A program made the position numbers and the translations under genes. The notes beneath the pieces are model-generated. The model saw nothing but the letters and a program-made list of their open reading frames with translations, was not told the origin of the DNA and searched no databases. Source: Isoptericola variabilis 225 (GTDB lineage Bacteria; Actinomycetota; Actinomycetes; Actinomycetales; Cellulomonadaceae). From it: a stretch of 64,000 nucleotides of DNA. The DNA is taken from assembly GCF_000215105.1 (NCBI RefSeq), contig NC_015588.1, forward strand, positions 1,488,001-1,552,000, given 5' to 3'. Of this stretch, positions 48,503 to 57,198 are shown piece by piece (within the stretch, counting starts at the first letter, position 1; each line of letters begins with the position of its first letter).

Positions 48503-51500
48503 GTACGCCGAGCTGCACGCGCACTCGGCGTTCAGCTTCCTCGACGGCGCCTCGCACCCCGAGGAGCTCGCCGCCGAGGCCGCGCGCCTGGGGCTCGAGG
48601 CGCTCGCGGTCACCGACCACGACGGCCTGTACGGGGTCGTGCGGTTCTCCCAGGCCGCCAAGGCCGTGGGGCTGCCGACCGTGTTCGGGGCCGAGCTGCA
48701 CCTCGAGGCGCCCGTCCCCGGCGGGCCGCCCGTGCTCGACGCGCCCACGGGCGTGCCCGACCCGCGCTCGACCCACCTGCTCGTCCTCGCGCGCGGCGCC
48801 CAGGGCTACCGCAACCTCTCGCGCGCGATCGCCACGGCCCACCTCGACGCGGGCGTCAAGGGCAAGGCCCGCTACCGCCTCGAGGCCCTCGGCGAGGAGG
48901 CGGGCGGGCAGTGGCTCGTGCTCACCGGCTGCCGCAAGGGCACCGTGCGCCGCGCGCTGACCGACCACGGCCCGGACGCCGCCCGCCGCGAGCTCGACCG
49001 GCTCGTCGGCGTCTTCGGGCGCGACAACGTCGCCGTCGAGCTCACCGCCACGGGCGACCCGCGCGACGCCGACCTGCACGACGCGCTCGCCGACCTCGCC
49101 CGCGCCGCACGCCTGCCCCTGGTCGCGACGACCAACGCGCACTACGCACGGCCGCGCGACGCCGACCTCGCCGGGGCGCTCGCGGCCGTGCGGGCCCGCT
49201 CGTCGCTCGACGCGATGGACGGCTGGCTCCCCGGCGGCCCGACGGCGCACCTGCGCTCGGCGGACGAGATGCTCGCGCTGCACCGGCGCCACCCCGAGGC
49301 GGTGCCGACGGCGGCCGACCTGGCGGCCGAGTGCGCGTTCGACCTCGACCTCGTCGCGCCGCAGCTGCCCCCGTACCCGGTGCCGGACGGCCACGACGAG
49401 GCGTCGTGGCTGCGCGAGCTCGTGCGCCGCGGGGCCGTCGAGCGGTACGGGCCTCGGGAGTCCGAGCGCGTGCCCGGTGCGTGGAAGCAGATCGAGCACG
49501 AGCTGCGGGTCATCGAGAAGCTCGGCTTCCCCGGCTACTTCCTCGTCGTCTACGACCTCGTCGAGTTCTGCCGCGTCAACGGCATCCTGTGCCAGGGTCG
49601 GGGGAGCGCGGCGAACTCCGCGGTCTGCTACGCGCTCGGCATCACCGCCGTCGACGCCGTCAAGCACGGGCTGCTCTTCGAGCGGTTCCTCGCGCCCGAG
49701 CGCGACGGCCCGCCCGACATCGACGTCGACATCGAGTCGGTGCGGCGCGAGGAGGTCATCCAGCACGTCTACGCCACGTTCGGCCGGACGCACGCCGCGC
49801 AGGTCGCCAACGTCATCTCCTACCGGCCGCGCTCGGCGGTGCGCGACGCCGCCCGCGCGCTCGGGTACGACGTCGGGCAGCAGGACGCGTGGTCCAAGTC
49901 GATCGAGCGGTGGGGGTCGCTGCGCGGCCCCGATCCCGCGGGCCGGGCCGACGACGCGCACGACGTCGTGCCCGCCCGTGCACCGGCGTCGGCGGCCGAG
50001 GAGGGCGAGATCCCCGACCAGGTGCTCGACCTCGCCGAGCGCATGCTGCGCCTGCCGCGGCACCTGGGCATCCACTCGGGCGGCATGGTCATGTGCGACC
50101 GCCCCGTGATCGAGGTGTGCCCGGTCGAGTGGGCCCGCATGGAGGGCCGCACGGTGCTCCAGTGGGACAAGGACGACTGCGCCGACGCGGGCCTGGTGAA
50201 GTTCGACCTGCTCGGGCTCGGCATGCTCACCGCGATCCGCTACGCGTTCGAGGCGATCCAGGAGCACACCGGCGAGCGACTCGAGCTGCACGGCCTGCCC
50301 GACGACGACCCCGCGGTCTACGAGCTGCTGTGCGCCGCGGACACGGTCGGGGTGTTCCAGGTCGAGTCCCGCGCGCAGATGGCGACCCTGCCGCGGCTGC
50401 AGCCGAAGAACTTCTACGACATCGTCATCGAGGTCGCGCTCATCCGGCCCGGCCCCATCCAGGGCGGGTCCGTGCACCCGTACATCGACCGGGCGCGCGG
50501 CCGGGCGCCCGTGACGTACCTGCACCCGCTGCTCGAGCCCTCCCTGAGGCGGACGCTCGGCGTGCCGCTGTTCCAGGAGCAGCTCATGCAGATGGCGATC
50601 GACGTCGCGGGCTTCTCGCCCGCCGAGTCCGACCAGCTGCGCCGCGCGATGGGCTCCAAGCGCTCGCACGAGCGCATGGAGGCGCTGCGCGGGCGCCTCA
50701 CGGAGGGCATGACCGAGCGCGGCGTGCCGCCCGAGGTGCAGGACGAGATCTACGACAAGCTCAAGGCGTTCGCCGACTTCGGCTTCCCCGAGTCGCACGC
50801 GTACTCGTTCGCGTTCCTCGTCTACGCGAGCTCGTGGCTCAAGGTGCACCACCCCGCCCCGTTCTACGCGGGGCTGCTCGCCGCGCAGCCCATGGGCTTC
50901 TACTCGCCGCAGTCGCTCGCGGCGGACGCCCGCCGGCACGGCGTGACCGTGCTGCGCCCCGACGTGGGCGCCTCGCGGGCGCTCGCGGGCGTCGAGCGGC
51001 TGCCCGACGGCGCCACCCCGGTCCGGCCGGAGGTCTCCGTGAGCGTCGACCCCGCGTTCGGGCCCGAGCCCGACCTCACGCTCGCCGTCCGGCTCGGGCT
51101 GAGCGGGGTGCGGGGCCTCGGCAAGGACCTCGCCGAGGCCATGGTCGCCGAGCGCGAGGCGCACGGGCAGTTCCGCGACCTGCGCGACCTCGTGCGTCGC
51201 GTCGACCTCAGCACGGCCCAGCTCGAGGCGCTCGCGACCGCCGGCGCGCTCGAGAGCCTCGGCGTCACGCGGCGCGAGGGGCTCTGGGCCGCGGGCGCGC
51301 TCGGGCAGGAAGGCCCGGACACGCTCGAGGGCGTGAGCGTCGGCGTGGCCGCGCCGGTGCTGCCGGGCATGACCGGGCTCGAGGTCGACGTCGCCGACGC
51401 GTGGGCCACGGGCATCACGCCCGACTCGTCGTCGCCGCTCGAGCACCTGCGCGACGGGCTCGAGCGCGCGGGCGTGCTCACCGTGGCCCAGGTCGGCGCC

Positions 51501-51785
51501 ACGGAGCCCGGCCGGCGCGTCGCCGTGGGCGGCGTCGTCACGCACCGCCAGCGCCCCGGCACCGCGGGCGGCGTGACGTTCCTGTCGCTCGAGGACGAGA
51601 CCGGCCTGCTCAACGTCATCTGCACGCCCGGCCTGTGGCGGCGCTTCCGCACGGTCGCGCGCGGCGCGCCCGCCATGGTCGTGCGGGGCCAGGTCGAGCG
51701 GGCCGACGGCGCCGTCAACCTGCTCGCGGAGCACCTCGCGCCGCTGCGGCTGCCGGTGCCGACCCGCTCGCGGGACTTCCGCTGA
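48495..51785 (+). CDS. dnaE2: Error-prone DNA polymerase DnaE2
   Basis: This 1096-residue C-family polymerase has an N-terminal PHP domain (ELHAHSAFSFLDGASHPEEL). The palm has the catalytic acidic cluster PDIDVDIES and the GRGSAANS block, followed by the thumb and fingers and a C-terminal OB fold with VAVGGVVTHRQRPGTAGGVT and LEDETGLLNVICTP. It lacks the C-terminal tau-binding extension of DnaE1 and is shorter, as expected for ImuC/DnaE2. It carries out damage-induced mutagenic synthesis with ImuA' and ImuB; all three are under one SOS box. Confidence 0.96.
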   Translation: MTRYAELHAHSAFSFLDGASHPEELAAEAARLGLEALAVTDHDGLYGVVRFSQAAKAVGLPTVFGAELHLEAPVPGGPPVLDAPTGVPDPRSTHLLVLARGAQGYRNLSRAIATAHLDAGVKGKARYRLEALGEEAGGQWLVLTGCRKGTVRRALTDHGPDAARRELDRLVGVFGRDNVAVELTATGDPRDADLHDALADLARAARLPLVATTNAHYARPRDADLAGALAAVRARSSLDAMDGWLPGGPTAHLRSADEMLALHRRHPEAVPTAADLAAECAFDLDLVAPQLPPYPVPDGHDEASWLRELVRRGAVERYGPRESERVPGAWKQIEHELRVIEKLGFPGYFLVVYDLVEFCRVNGILCQGRGSAANSAVCYALGITAVDAVKHGLLFERFLAPERDGPPDIDVDIESVRREEVIQHVYATFGRTHAAQVANVISYRPRSAVRDAARALGYDVGQQDAWSKSIERWGSLRGPDPAGRADDAHDVVPARAPASAAEEGEIPDQVLDLAERMLRLPRHLGIHSGGMVMCDRPVIEVCPVEWARMEGRTVLQWDKDDCADAGLVKFDLLGLGMLTAIRYAFEAIQEHTGERLELHGLPDDDPAVYELLCAADTVGVFQVESRAQMATLPRLQPKNFYDIVIEVALIRPGPIQGGSVHPYIDRARGRAPVTYLHPLLEPSLRRTLGVPLFQEQLMQMAIDVAGFSPAESDQLRRAMGSKRSHERMEALRGRLTEGMTERGVPPEVQDEIYDKLKAFADFGFPESHAYSFAFLVYASSWLKVHHPAPFYAGLLAAQPMGFYSPQSLAADARRHGVTVLRPDVGASRALAGVERLPDGATPVRPEVSVSVDPAFGPEPDLTLAVRLGLSGVRGLGKDLAEAMVAEREAHGQFRDLRDLVRRVDLSTAQLEALATAGALESLGVTRREGLWAAGALGQEGPDTLEGVSVGVAAPVLPGMTGLEVDVADAWATGITPDSSSPLEHLRDGLERAGVLTVAQVGATEPGRRVAVGGVVTHRQRPGTAGGVTFLSLEDETGLLNVICTPGLWRRFRTVARGAPAMVVRGQVERADGAVNLLAEHLAPLRLPVPTRSRDFR

Positions 51786-51869
51786 CGGCGGCGCGAGTTC
51801 ACGCGCCGGTCACCGCGGCGTCGCCGCCGGTGCAGCGTGCCGCAACGCGCGGTGACCACGCTCGGGGGC

Positions 51870-52952
51870 ATGGACACACGTCGCACCCTCGCCACCACGC
51901 TGGCCCTCACCCTCGTGTGCGCGGGCGCAGCCCCCGCCGTCGCCGCCGGGTCGGATCGCGAGTTCGACCTCCAGGCCCACCGGGGCGGCGTCGCCCTCAC
52001 GGTCGAGAACACGCTGCCCGCGTTCGCCAACGCCCTCGAGCTGGGCGTCTCGACGCTCGAGCTCGACGTCCAGATCACCGAGGACGGGTACGCCGTCGTG
52101 ACGCACGACCGGGACCCGAACCCGGCCAAGTGCGTCGACACCGCGCCCGCCTTCCCGGGCGACCCCGAGTTCCCGTACGTCCCGGGCGCGACCTACATCA
52201 AGGACCTCACGCTCGCGCAGGTCCGCACGATCGACTGCGGCTCGCTGGCCCAGCCGCAGTTCCCGGGCCAGGAGGTGCACCCGGGCGAGCCCATGCCGCT
52301 GCTGTCCGAGGTGCTCGAGCTCGTGAACGATTACCGGGCGCACCAGGTCACGCTCAACGTCGAGACCAAGATCGAGGCGGGCGCCCCGTGGCAGACCGCG
52401 CCGCGCGAGGAGTTCGTCCAGGCCGTCGTGCGCGACGTGCGCGCCGCCCGCCTCGTCGACCAGGTCACGATCCAGAGCTTCGACTGGGGCGCGCTCATGC
52501 GGGTGCGCGAGGTCGAGCCCCGCCTGCCGATCGTGGCGCTGACCAACGGCCAGCAGTTCCTCCAGGCCGGGCAGGCGGGCGCCTCGCCGTGGCTCGGCGG
52601 CATCGACATCGACGACTTCCCGGGCTCACTGCAGGAGAGGTTCGTGGCCGCGGCCGCGTCGTTCGGGGCGGACGCGGTCTCGCCGGTCCACGGCGACCCT
52701 CAGAACGGCAGCATCGACGACCCCGGCTACGTGCCCTTCACGACCCAGGAGCTCGTCGACGCGGCGCACGCCGCCGGGATGAAGGTCGTCCCGTGGACCA
52801 TCGACGACCGCGCGACGATCGAGCACCTCATGGACCTCGGCGTCGACGGGATCATCACCGACCGGCCGGACGTGCTCCGCGCCATCATGGCGGAGCGGCA
52901 CCTCAAGCTCCCGAAGCCCTACCGGGAGCCGCAGCACCGGCACGTCGGCTGA
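51870..52952 (+). CDS. Secreted glycerophosphodiester phosphodiesterase
   Basis: This 360-residue enzyme has a signal peptide (TLALTLVCAGAAPAVAAG, cleavage near residue 29). The TIM-barrel catalytic residues are in QAHRGG, ENTLPAF, LELDVQITEDG and VVTHDRDP, matching the GDPD family, which cleaves glycerophosphodiesters to glycerol 3-phosphate and an alcohol. NVETKIE and GVDGIITDRPD are later conserved blocks. It should act outside the cell for phosphate or lipid-headgroup scavenging. The last 50 bases overlap the convergent ArsR gene. Confidence 0.93.
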   Translation: MDTRRTLATTLALTLVCAGAAPAVAAGSDREFDLQAHRGGVALTVENTLPAFANALELGVSTLELDVQITEDGYAVVTHDRDPNPAKCVDTAPAFPGDPEFPYVPGATYIKDLTLAQVRTIDCGSLAQPQFPGQEVHPGEPMPLLSEVLELVNDYRAHQVTLNVETKIEAGAPWQTAPREEFVQAVVRDVRAARLVDQVTIQSFDWGALMRVREVEPRLPIVALTNGQQFLQAGQAGASPWLGGIDIDDFPGSLQERFVAAAASFGADAVSPVHGDPQNGSIDDPGYVPFTTQELVDAAHAAGMKVVPWTIDDRATIEHLMDLGVDGIITDRPDVLRAIMAERHLKLPKPYREPQHRHVG

Positions 52953-53301
52953 CGCCCTCCCGACGGCGCTCGCGGCGGCCGCGCGCCAGCTCGGTCTCGA
53001 GCGCGTCGAGCGGCTGGGCGAACGTGTCGGCGAACCGGTCGAGCCATGCCCGGGCCGCGTCGACGCCCGCGTCGTCGACGGCGTAGAGCCGCCGCGTCCC
53101 CTCGGGCCGGACCCGGACCAGGCCCGCCTCGCGCAGGACCCGCAGGTGCTGGGACACCGCGGGCTGCGAGAGGCGGGCCTCGGCCTGCAGCGCCGCCACG
53201 AGCGCGCCGGCCGGCTGCTCGCCCGCGGCGTGCAGCAGCTCGAGGACCCGGCGCCGGACGGGGTCGCCGAGCGCCTCGAACACCCGTGCCGGGGCGCTCA
53301 T
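52903..53301 (-). CDS. ArsR-family repressor
   Basis: This 132-residue winged-helix regulator reads VFEALGDPVRRRVLELL, then the recognition helix LSQPAVSQHLRVLREAGLVR and the wing RPEGTRRLYAVD. No metal-binding cysteines are present, so it belongs to the non-metal group usually paired with an SRPBCC gene. The ATG overlaps that gene's stop by one base (TGATG). The C-terminal 25 residues are Arg-rich and extend past the usual end of the family. Confidence 0.9.
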   Translation of the reverse strand: MSAPARVFEALGDPVRRRVLELLHAAGEQPAGALVAALQAEARLSQPAVSQHLRVLREAGLVRVRPEGTRRLYAVDDAGVDAARAWLDRFADTFAQPLDALETELARGRRERRREGVSRRAGAAAPGRASGA

Positions 53302-53945
53302 CAGGCGTCGGGCGGCGTCGTGTAGAAGGCGAGGGTGTTCCGCGCGGCGGCGCGGGCGGCCTCGGGGTCGTCGCCGTCGGCGATCGCCGCCTCGGCCCAG
53401 CCGGTGCTGGCGTGCCGGACGAACTCGACGCCGTCGGGCGACAGCGTCCACGCCTCGCCCTCCGCGGGGTCGACGGCCTGGTCGGTCTCGAGGTGCAGCC
53501 CGAGGCCCATGAGGGCGAGGTCCCAGCCGACGCCGACCGCGCCGGGCCCGAACCGCTCGGCGAACTCGGGCTCGACCGGGGACTCGTGCACGAGCTCGAG
53601 CGTCGTGCCGCCGTCGGACTCGGTGAGGCGCACCTCGAGCCACGAGAGGGTGCCGCCGAACTCCCACGTGACGGCGAACCGCTCGGGCGCCTCGCACGTC
53701 TCGACGACGCCGCCCGCGTTGCCCTCGACCTGGTAGCGGCCGCCCTCCGACAGGTCCCCGCTGACGGGGGCGAACCAGCGGGGGAGGCGCTCGGGCGACG
53801 TGACGGCGTCCCAGACGTCGTCGCGCTCCGCCGCGTACGTGCGGCGTGCCACGGCGACCTTGGTCGGCGCGCCGTCGCGCTCGCCGCTGCGGACCTCGCG
53901 CACCACGAGACGAGCGGTGGCGGCGGGATCGATCGTGATGCTCAT
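53301..53945 (-). CDS. SRPBCC (AHSA1-like) domain protein
   Basis: This 214-residue protein has an AHSA1/START-like fold: RTYAAERDDVWDAVTSPERL, PRWFAPVSGDLSEGGRYQVE, CEAPERFAVTWEFGGTLSWL and TTLELVHESPVEPEF follow the standard order. Such proteins bind hydrophobic ligands and, when paired with an ArsR gene, are presumed to respond to small molecules. The ATG (MSITIDP) has GGAG 8 bases upstream, better than an ATG 15 bases further up. It leads the two-gene operon. Confidence 0.9.
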   Translation of the reverse strand: MSITIDPAATARLVVREVRSGERDGAPTKVAVARRTYAAERDDVWDAVTSPERLPRWFAPVSGDLSEGGRYQVEGNAGGVVETCEAPERFAVTWEFGGTLSWLEVRLTESDGGTTLELVHESPVEPEFAERFGPGAVGVGWDLALMGLGLHLETDQAVDPAEGEAWTLSPDGVEFVRHASTGWAEAAIADGDDPEAARAAARNTLAFYTTPPDA

Positions 53946-53958
53946 GGTCGGCTCCTTC

Positions 53959-53974
53959 ATAAGTGGGTGCTTAT
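53959..53974 (-). promoter_or_regulatory. Putative ArsR operator
   Basis: An inverted repeat, ATAAG (53959-53963) and CTTAT (53970-53974), spaced by six bases, lies 14 bases before the SRPBCC start. On the minus strand it reads ATAAGCACCCACTTAT and includes a TATAAG that could be the -10. ArsR-family repressors commonly bind AT-rich repeats of this kind, so autoregulation is likely but inferred. Confidence 0.6.
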
Positions 53975-54024
53975 ATTCAACCACGGTCCCCGCCGTGTCG
54001 GAAGGGGCTCGTAGTCTCGGAGGC

Positions 54025-54603
54025 ATGCGGATCGAGCCCGCCACCGCCGACCGGTTCGACGACGTCGCGACCGTGCTCAACCCCACGGGGCGCGAGCAGG
54101 CGTGCTGGTGCATGCACTGGCGGCTGCCGCCGAAGGAGGACGCGTCGCGCCGGGAGGACTACCTGCGCGAGCTCGCCGCGAGGGACCCGGCCCCGGGCCT
54201 GCTCGCCTACGACGGCGACACGGTCGCCGGGTGGCTGGGGCTGGCCCCCAAGTCCGCCAGCCGCATGCTCCAGCGCTCGCGCGTCCTGCCTCCCGGCGAC
54301 CCCGAGAGCTGGCCCACCACGTGGGCCGTCATGTGCTTCACCGTCCGCCCCGGGTACCGCCGTCGGGGCGTGGCCCGCGCGCTGCTCGAGGGCGCGGTCG
54401 AGTACGCGCGGGCCCACGGGGCCCGCGTGATCGAGGGGTACCCCGTCGAGCCGGATCCCGGCCGCCGCGTGCCCGTGAGCGCCGCGTTCGTGGGGACGGT
54501 CGGGCTGTTCGAGCAGGCCGGGTTCGAGCGGGTCGCCATGACGTCCGCCACGAGCGGGCGTCTCCCGCGCTGGGTGCTACGGCGCGAGCTCGATCCCGCG
54601 TGA
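54025..54603 (+). CDS. GNAT-family N-acetyltransferase
   Basis: This 192-residue acetyltransferase has the acetyl-CoA motif A in WAVMCFTVRPGYRRRGVARA (Q/R-x-x-G-x-G/A form) and an upstream block ACWCMHWRLPPKEDASRRED typical of a subgroup often found as uncharacterised actinobacterial GNATs. The substrate is unknown. A good GGAGG site lies before the ATG; TAGTCT (54012-54017) 7 bases upstream might alternatively be a -10. The stop is one base from the convergent NTF2-like gene. Confidence 0.88.
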   Translation: MRIEPATADRFDDVATVLNPTGREQACWCMHWRLPPKEDASRREDYLRELAARDPAPGLLAYDGDTVAGWLGLAPKSASRMLQRSRVLPPGDPESWPTTWAVMCFTVRPGYRRRGVARALLEGAVEYARAHGARVIEGYPVEPDPGRRVPVSAAFVGTVGLFEQAGFERVAMTSATSGRLPRWVLRRELDPA

Positions 54604-54604
54604 G

Positions 54605-55006
54605 TCACGCGACCGGTGCGACGACGCAGACCTCGAACGTCCCGCGCCCGCGCCGCAGCAGGTACCGCACGTGCTCGCTCGCGCCCTCGGCCGCGTACTC
54701 GTCGCGGTAGCTCCAGCGGACGTCGACCCACAGCAGTGCCCAGCCGACCTCCTCGACGTCCCCGAGCTCGGGCACGACCGCGACCAGCTCGCGCTCGCGG
54801 TGGCCCGCGAGGCGCTCGCGGAGCAGGTCGTGCACCTGCTCCGGTCCCGTGAGCACGACCGACCTCTCGGGCAGCGTGAGCAGCGCGGGGAGGTCGAACC
54901 GGTCGGCGAGCGCCTCGAGGTCGCCCGCCCCGAGCGCGAGCCCGTAGTCCACGAGGAACGCCCGGAGAGCGTCGCGGTCGTACCCGTCCGTCGGCAGCGT
55001 GGCCAT
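54605..55006 (-). CDS. NTF2/SnoaL-like small protein
   Basis: This 133-residue protein has the alpha-then-beta layout of NTF2-like folds: ALRAFLVDYGLALGAGDLEA (helix pair), LLTLPERSVVLTGPEQVHDL, then strands VGWALLWVDVRWSYRDEYAA and VRYLLRRGRGTFEVCVVAP. It resembles actinobacterial DUF6841-type proteins. There are no catalytic residues that allow a function to be assigned. The ATG lies 6 bases after TACGGT (55013-55018 on this strand), so the message is probably leaderless and separate from the upstream kinase gene. Confidence 0.7.
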   Translation of the reverse strand: MATLPTDGYDRDALRAFLVDYGLALGAGDLEALADRFDLPALLTLPERSVVLTGPEQVHDLLRERLAGHRERELVAVVPELGDVEEVGWALLWVDVRWSYRDEYAAEGASEHVRYLLRRGRGTFEVCVVAPVA

Positions 55007-55035
55007 CTGCCCACCGTAGGACCGTCCCCGCCGCG

Positions 55036-55887
55036 TCACCACGCCTGGGCGTAGACGTCGGCGAAGAGCTCGTCGGCGTCGACGTCGAGACCCCGGCCGG
55101 CGAACCAGGCGGCCATGGTCCGGCAGTCGCGGTGCAGCAGCTCCGCGCCGAACGGGTTCGCGACGAGGTCGACCACCTGCGGCAGGTCGATGACGACGAC
55201 CCGGTCGCCGTGCGCGAGGACGTTGTACGGCGACAGGTCGCCGTGCGCCCAGCCGAGGCGCGCCAGGACGCCCATGGCGTCGCGCACCTGGTCGAACCAC
55301 CCGGCGAGCGTCGCGGCGTCGGGCCGTGCCCGGGCGAGCCGGGGAGCGGCGACGGGCACCCCGTCGTCGTCGACCGTCCCGACGAACTCCATGAGGAGCT
55401 CGGTCCCGTCGATCTGGACGGGGTAGGGGACCGGGGCGCCGGCGTCCCAGAGGGCGCACAGGGCGCCGAACTCGGCGTCGGCCCACTGCGTGGCGGCGAC
55501 CGCGCGCCCCCACGAGGACTTGCGGTCCTCGATCGCGCGCTGGTCGCGCGTGCGGCGCACGCGGCGGCCGTCGGTGTACTCGCCGTCGCGGTGGAACTGC
55601 CGGTGCTCGCGGCCGCGGTACCGCTTGGCGGCGAGCAGCGACACCTGGTCGGGGTCGCCCGGCACGGCGCGCTCGACGAGGAAGACGTCGGCCTCCTTGC
55701 CGGTCTTGAGGATGCCGAGCTCGGTGTCGAGCGCGGCAGCGGACGTGACGACCCAGCCGGGACGCGGCTCGGGGCCGCGCTGGCCCTTGGCGACCGTGGT
55801 CCAGGTGGACCAGCGCTGGTCGGGGCCGGGCTCGGTCAGGTCGACGGGCTCCGCAGGTGGGAGGACGTGATCGGTGTGCGGGTGCAC
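55036..55887 (-). CDS. RIO-type serine protein kinase
   Basis: This 283-residue atypical kinase of the RIO1 family has the flexible loop and P-loop-like GILKTGKEADVFLVER, the ATP-contacting Lys in LAAKRYRG, the catalytic loop GWAHGDLSPYNVLAHG (Asp, Asn) and the metal-binding Asp in VVVIDLPQ. RIO kinases in archaea and eukaryotes act in ribosome maturation; bacterial members are uncharacterised. The GTG start has GAGGAG upstream and removes an unrelated N-terminal frame extension. Divergent from the metallo-hydrolase gene over 160 bases; nothing more was recognised in that gap. Confidence 0.9.
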   Translation of the reverse strand: MHPHTDHVLPPAEPVDLTEPGPDQRWSTWTTVAKGQRGPEPRPGWVVTSAAALDTELGILKTGKEADVFLVERAVPGDPDQVSLLAAKRYRGREHRQFHRDGEYTDGRRVRRTRDQRAIEDRKSSWGRAVAATQWADAEFGALCALWDAGAPVPYPVQIDGTELLMEFVGTVDDDGVPVAAPRLARARPDAATLAGWFDQVRDAMGVLARLGWAHGDLSPYNVLAHGDRVVVIDLPQVVDLVANPFGAELLHRDCRTMAAWFAGRGLDVDADELFADVYAQAW

Positions 55888-56047
55888 GGAAGGCTCCTCG
55901 GGTGAGGGGGACGGGCGGGCATCGCGAGACGGTCCATGGCTCGGCCCTCCTTCCTGCACGGGCGCACCCCGGTGGTGCGTCGTCGTGCCGACCTTGCCCC
56001 TGCGGCCAGGTCGCGGTCCAGCGATTATTCGTCGGTACGGTGCGCTC

Positions 56048-56962
56048 ATGGCCTTCCTCCCCGTGGCCGACGGCGTCCTGGTGCGCACGAGCCGGCGCAT
56101 GCGCACGACGACGACGCTCATCCTCGGGCGCGCCGCCGGCCGGGGGCTCCGCCCGGCGCTCCTGGTCGACCCCGCGTGGGAGGCCGACGAGCTGGCCGCG
56201 ATCGCCGACGAGCTCGACGCGCGGGAGGTCGAGGTGGTCGCTGGGCTCGCGACGCACGCGCACCACGACCACCTGCTGTGGCACCCGCGCTACGGCGAGG
56301 CGCCGCGGTGGGCGTCGCCCGCGACGGTCGCGGCGGCGCGGGCGCGCCGACGGGCGCTCCTGGCGGAGCTCACGGCCGACGCGGCGTACCCGGCGGACGT
56401 GCTCGAGCTGTTCGGCGGCGTCGTCGCGTCGCCCTCCGACCACGTGCCGGACCCGGCCGGCGTCCTGCCCGAGACGGTGCTGGTCGTGCACGACGCCCAC
56501 GCGCCCGGCCACACCGCGCTCTGGCTCCCCGCCGCCGGCGTGCTCGTCGCGGGCGACATGCTCAGCGACGTCGAGACGCCGCTGCCGTTCGACACCTCGG
56601 AGACCGCCGCCGACCTGGCCGCCTACGGGGACGGGCTCGACCGGCTCGCGCCGTGGGTCGCCCGCGCACGGGTGGTCGTGCCGGGACACGGGACGCCGTC
56701 GTCGGTGCCGGGGGCATGGTCGCCGGCCGAGCGGCTCGACGCCGACCGGCGCTACCTCGACGCCGTGCTCGCCGGGCGCCCCGTCGACGACCCGCGTCTC
56801 GCCGACCCCGGCATGCTCGAGGAGCACGAGCGCGCGGTCCGGGTCGCGGCCCGCGCACGCGGCGGCTCAGCGGAGGGCGGCGAGCATCGCTCCGGCCGTG
56901 GCGGCGGCCAGGGCGATCAGCACGAGCGTGGGCAGGCGCTGCCAGAACGACCTCACGGGTGA
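56048..56962 (+). CDS. Metallo-beta-lactamase-fold hydrolase
   Basis: This 304-residue hydrolase has zinc ligands in GLATHAHHDHLLW (H-x-H-x-D-H), HAPGHTALW, AGDMLSD and VVVPGHGTPS, the MBL superfamily order. The N-terminal WEADELAAIADEL segment precedes motif 2 as usual. The substrate is unknown; glyoxalase II-like thioesters or lactones are possible. The C-terminal 35 residues are Gly/Arg/Gln-rich and overlap the antisense microprotein genes, so a shorter ancestral end is possible. The ATG is 6 bases after TACGGT (56036-56041), suggesting a leaderless message. Confidence 0.88.
   Translation: MAFLPVADGVLVRTSRRMRTTTTLILGRAAGRGLRPALLVDPAWEADELAAIADELDAREVEVVAGLATHAHHDHLLWHPRYGEAPRWASPATVAAARARRRALLAELTADAAYPADVLELFGGVVASPSDHVPDPAGVLPETVLVVHDAHAPGHTALWLPAAGVLVAGDMLSDVETPLPFDTSETAADLAAYGDGLDRLAPWVARARVVVPGHGTPSSVPGAWSPAERLDADRRYLDAVLAGRPVDDPRLADPGMLEEHERAVRVAARARGGSAEGGEHRSGRGGGQGDQHERGQALPERPHG
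56867..56956 (-). CDS. 29-residue single-helix membrane microprotein
   Basis: This very small protein begins RSFWQRLPTL after its GTG start and continues as one hydrophobic helix, LVLIALAAATAGAMLAAL, ending in Arg. It would sit in the membrane with its basic N-terminus inside. The GTG overlaps the stop of the acidic-repeat gene (GTGA). That is the same coupling as between the two genes before it and is the main reason to accept so short a gene. It lies antisense to the end of the metallo-hydrolase gene. No homologue is recognised. Confidence 0.55.
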   Translation of the reverse strand: MRSFWQRLPTLVLIALAAATAGAMLAALR

Positions 56963-57198
56963 GCCTCGCTCTCGTCCTGCCGGTCCTCGAGCTCGTCCTG
57001 CAGGTCGTCGAGCCGGTCCTCGAGCTCGTCCTGCTCGTCCTCGAGCCGGTCCTCGAGCTCGTCCTGCTCGTCCTCCTGCTCCTCGCGCTCGTCCTCGCTC
57101 GGCGGCCCGACGGCGGAGAACCACGCGAACCCGCCGACGGCCGCGACGACCGCGACGCCGACGCCCTCGAGCACGGCCCGGCGCGTGGGCTCGCTCAC
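56953..57198 (-). CDS. Membrane-anchored acidic 11-residue-repeat protein
   Basis: This 81-residue protein begins EPTRRAVLEG, which resembles a twin-arginine or signal-anchor start. It continues with a hydrophobic helix (VGVAVVAAVGGFAWFSAVG, residues about 13-31) and then about 45 residues of Glu/Asp/Gln/Leu/Arg repeats. Three units of 11 residues (EDEQDELEDRL, EDEQDELEDRL, DDLQDELEDRQ) predict a long, highly acidic helix or hendecad coiled coil. Both ends overlap neighbours by four bases. The N-terminus looks like the leader of a secreted redox protein, but no folded domain follows. The function is unknown. Confidence 0.7.
   Translation of the reverse strand: MSEPTRRAVLEGVGVAVVAAVGGFAWFSAVGPPSEDEREEQEDEQDELEDRLEDEQDELEDRLDDLQDELEDRQDESEAHP
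56980..57078 (-). repeat. Three 33-base tandem repeats
   Basis: Units start at 56980, 57013 and 57046. The first 22 bases (CCGGTCCTCGAGCTCGTC, then CTGC) are identical in all three; the last 11 differ at two to four positions. The 33-base period encodes the 11-residue acidic repeat, and gain or loss of a unit would keep the frame. Such repeats vary readily between strains. Confidence 0.9.

Noticed and set aside
56980..57078. CRISPR array
   Set aside because: The repeats are directly adjacent without spacers, lie in a coding frame, and no cas genes are present.
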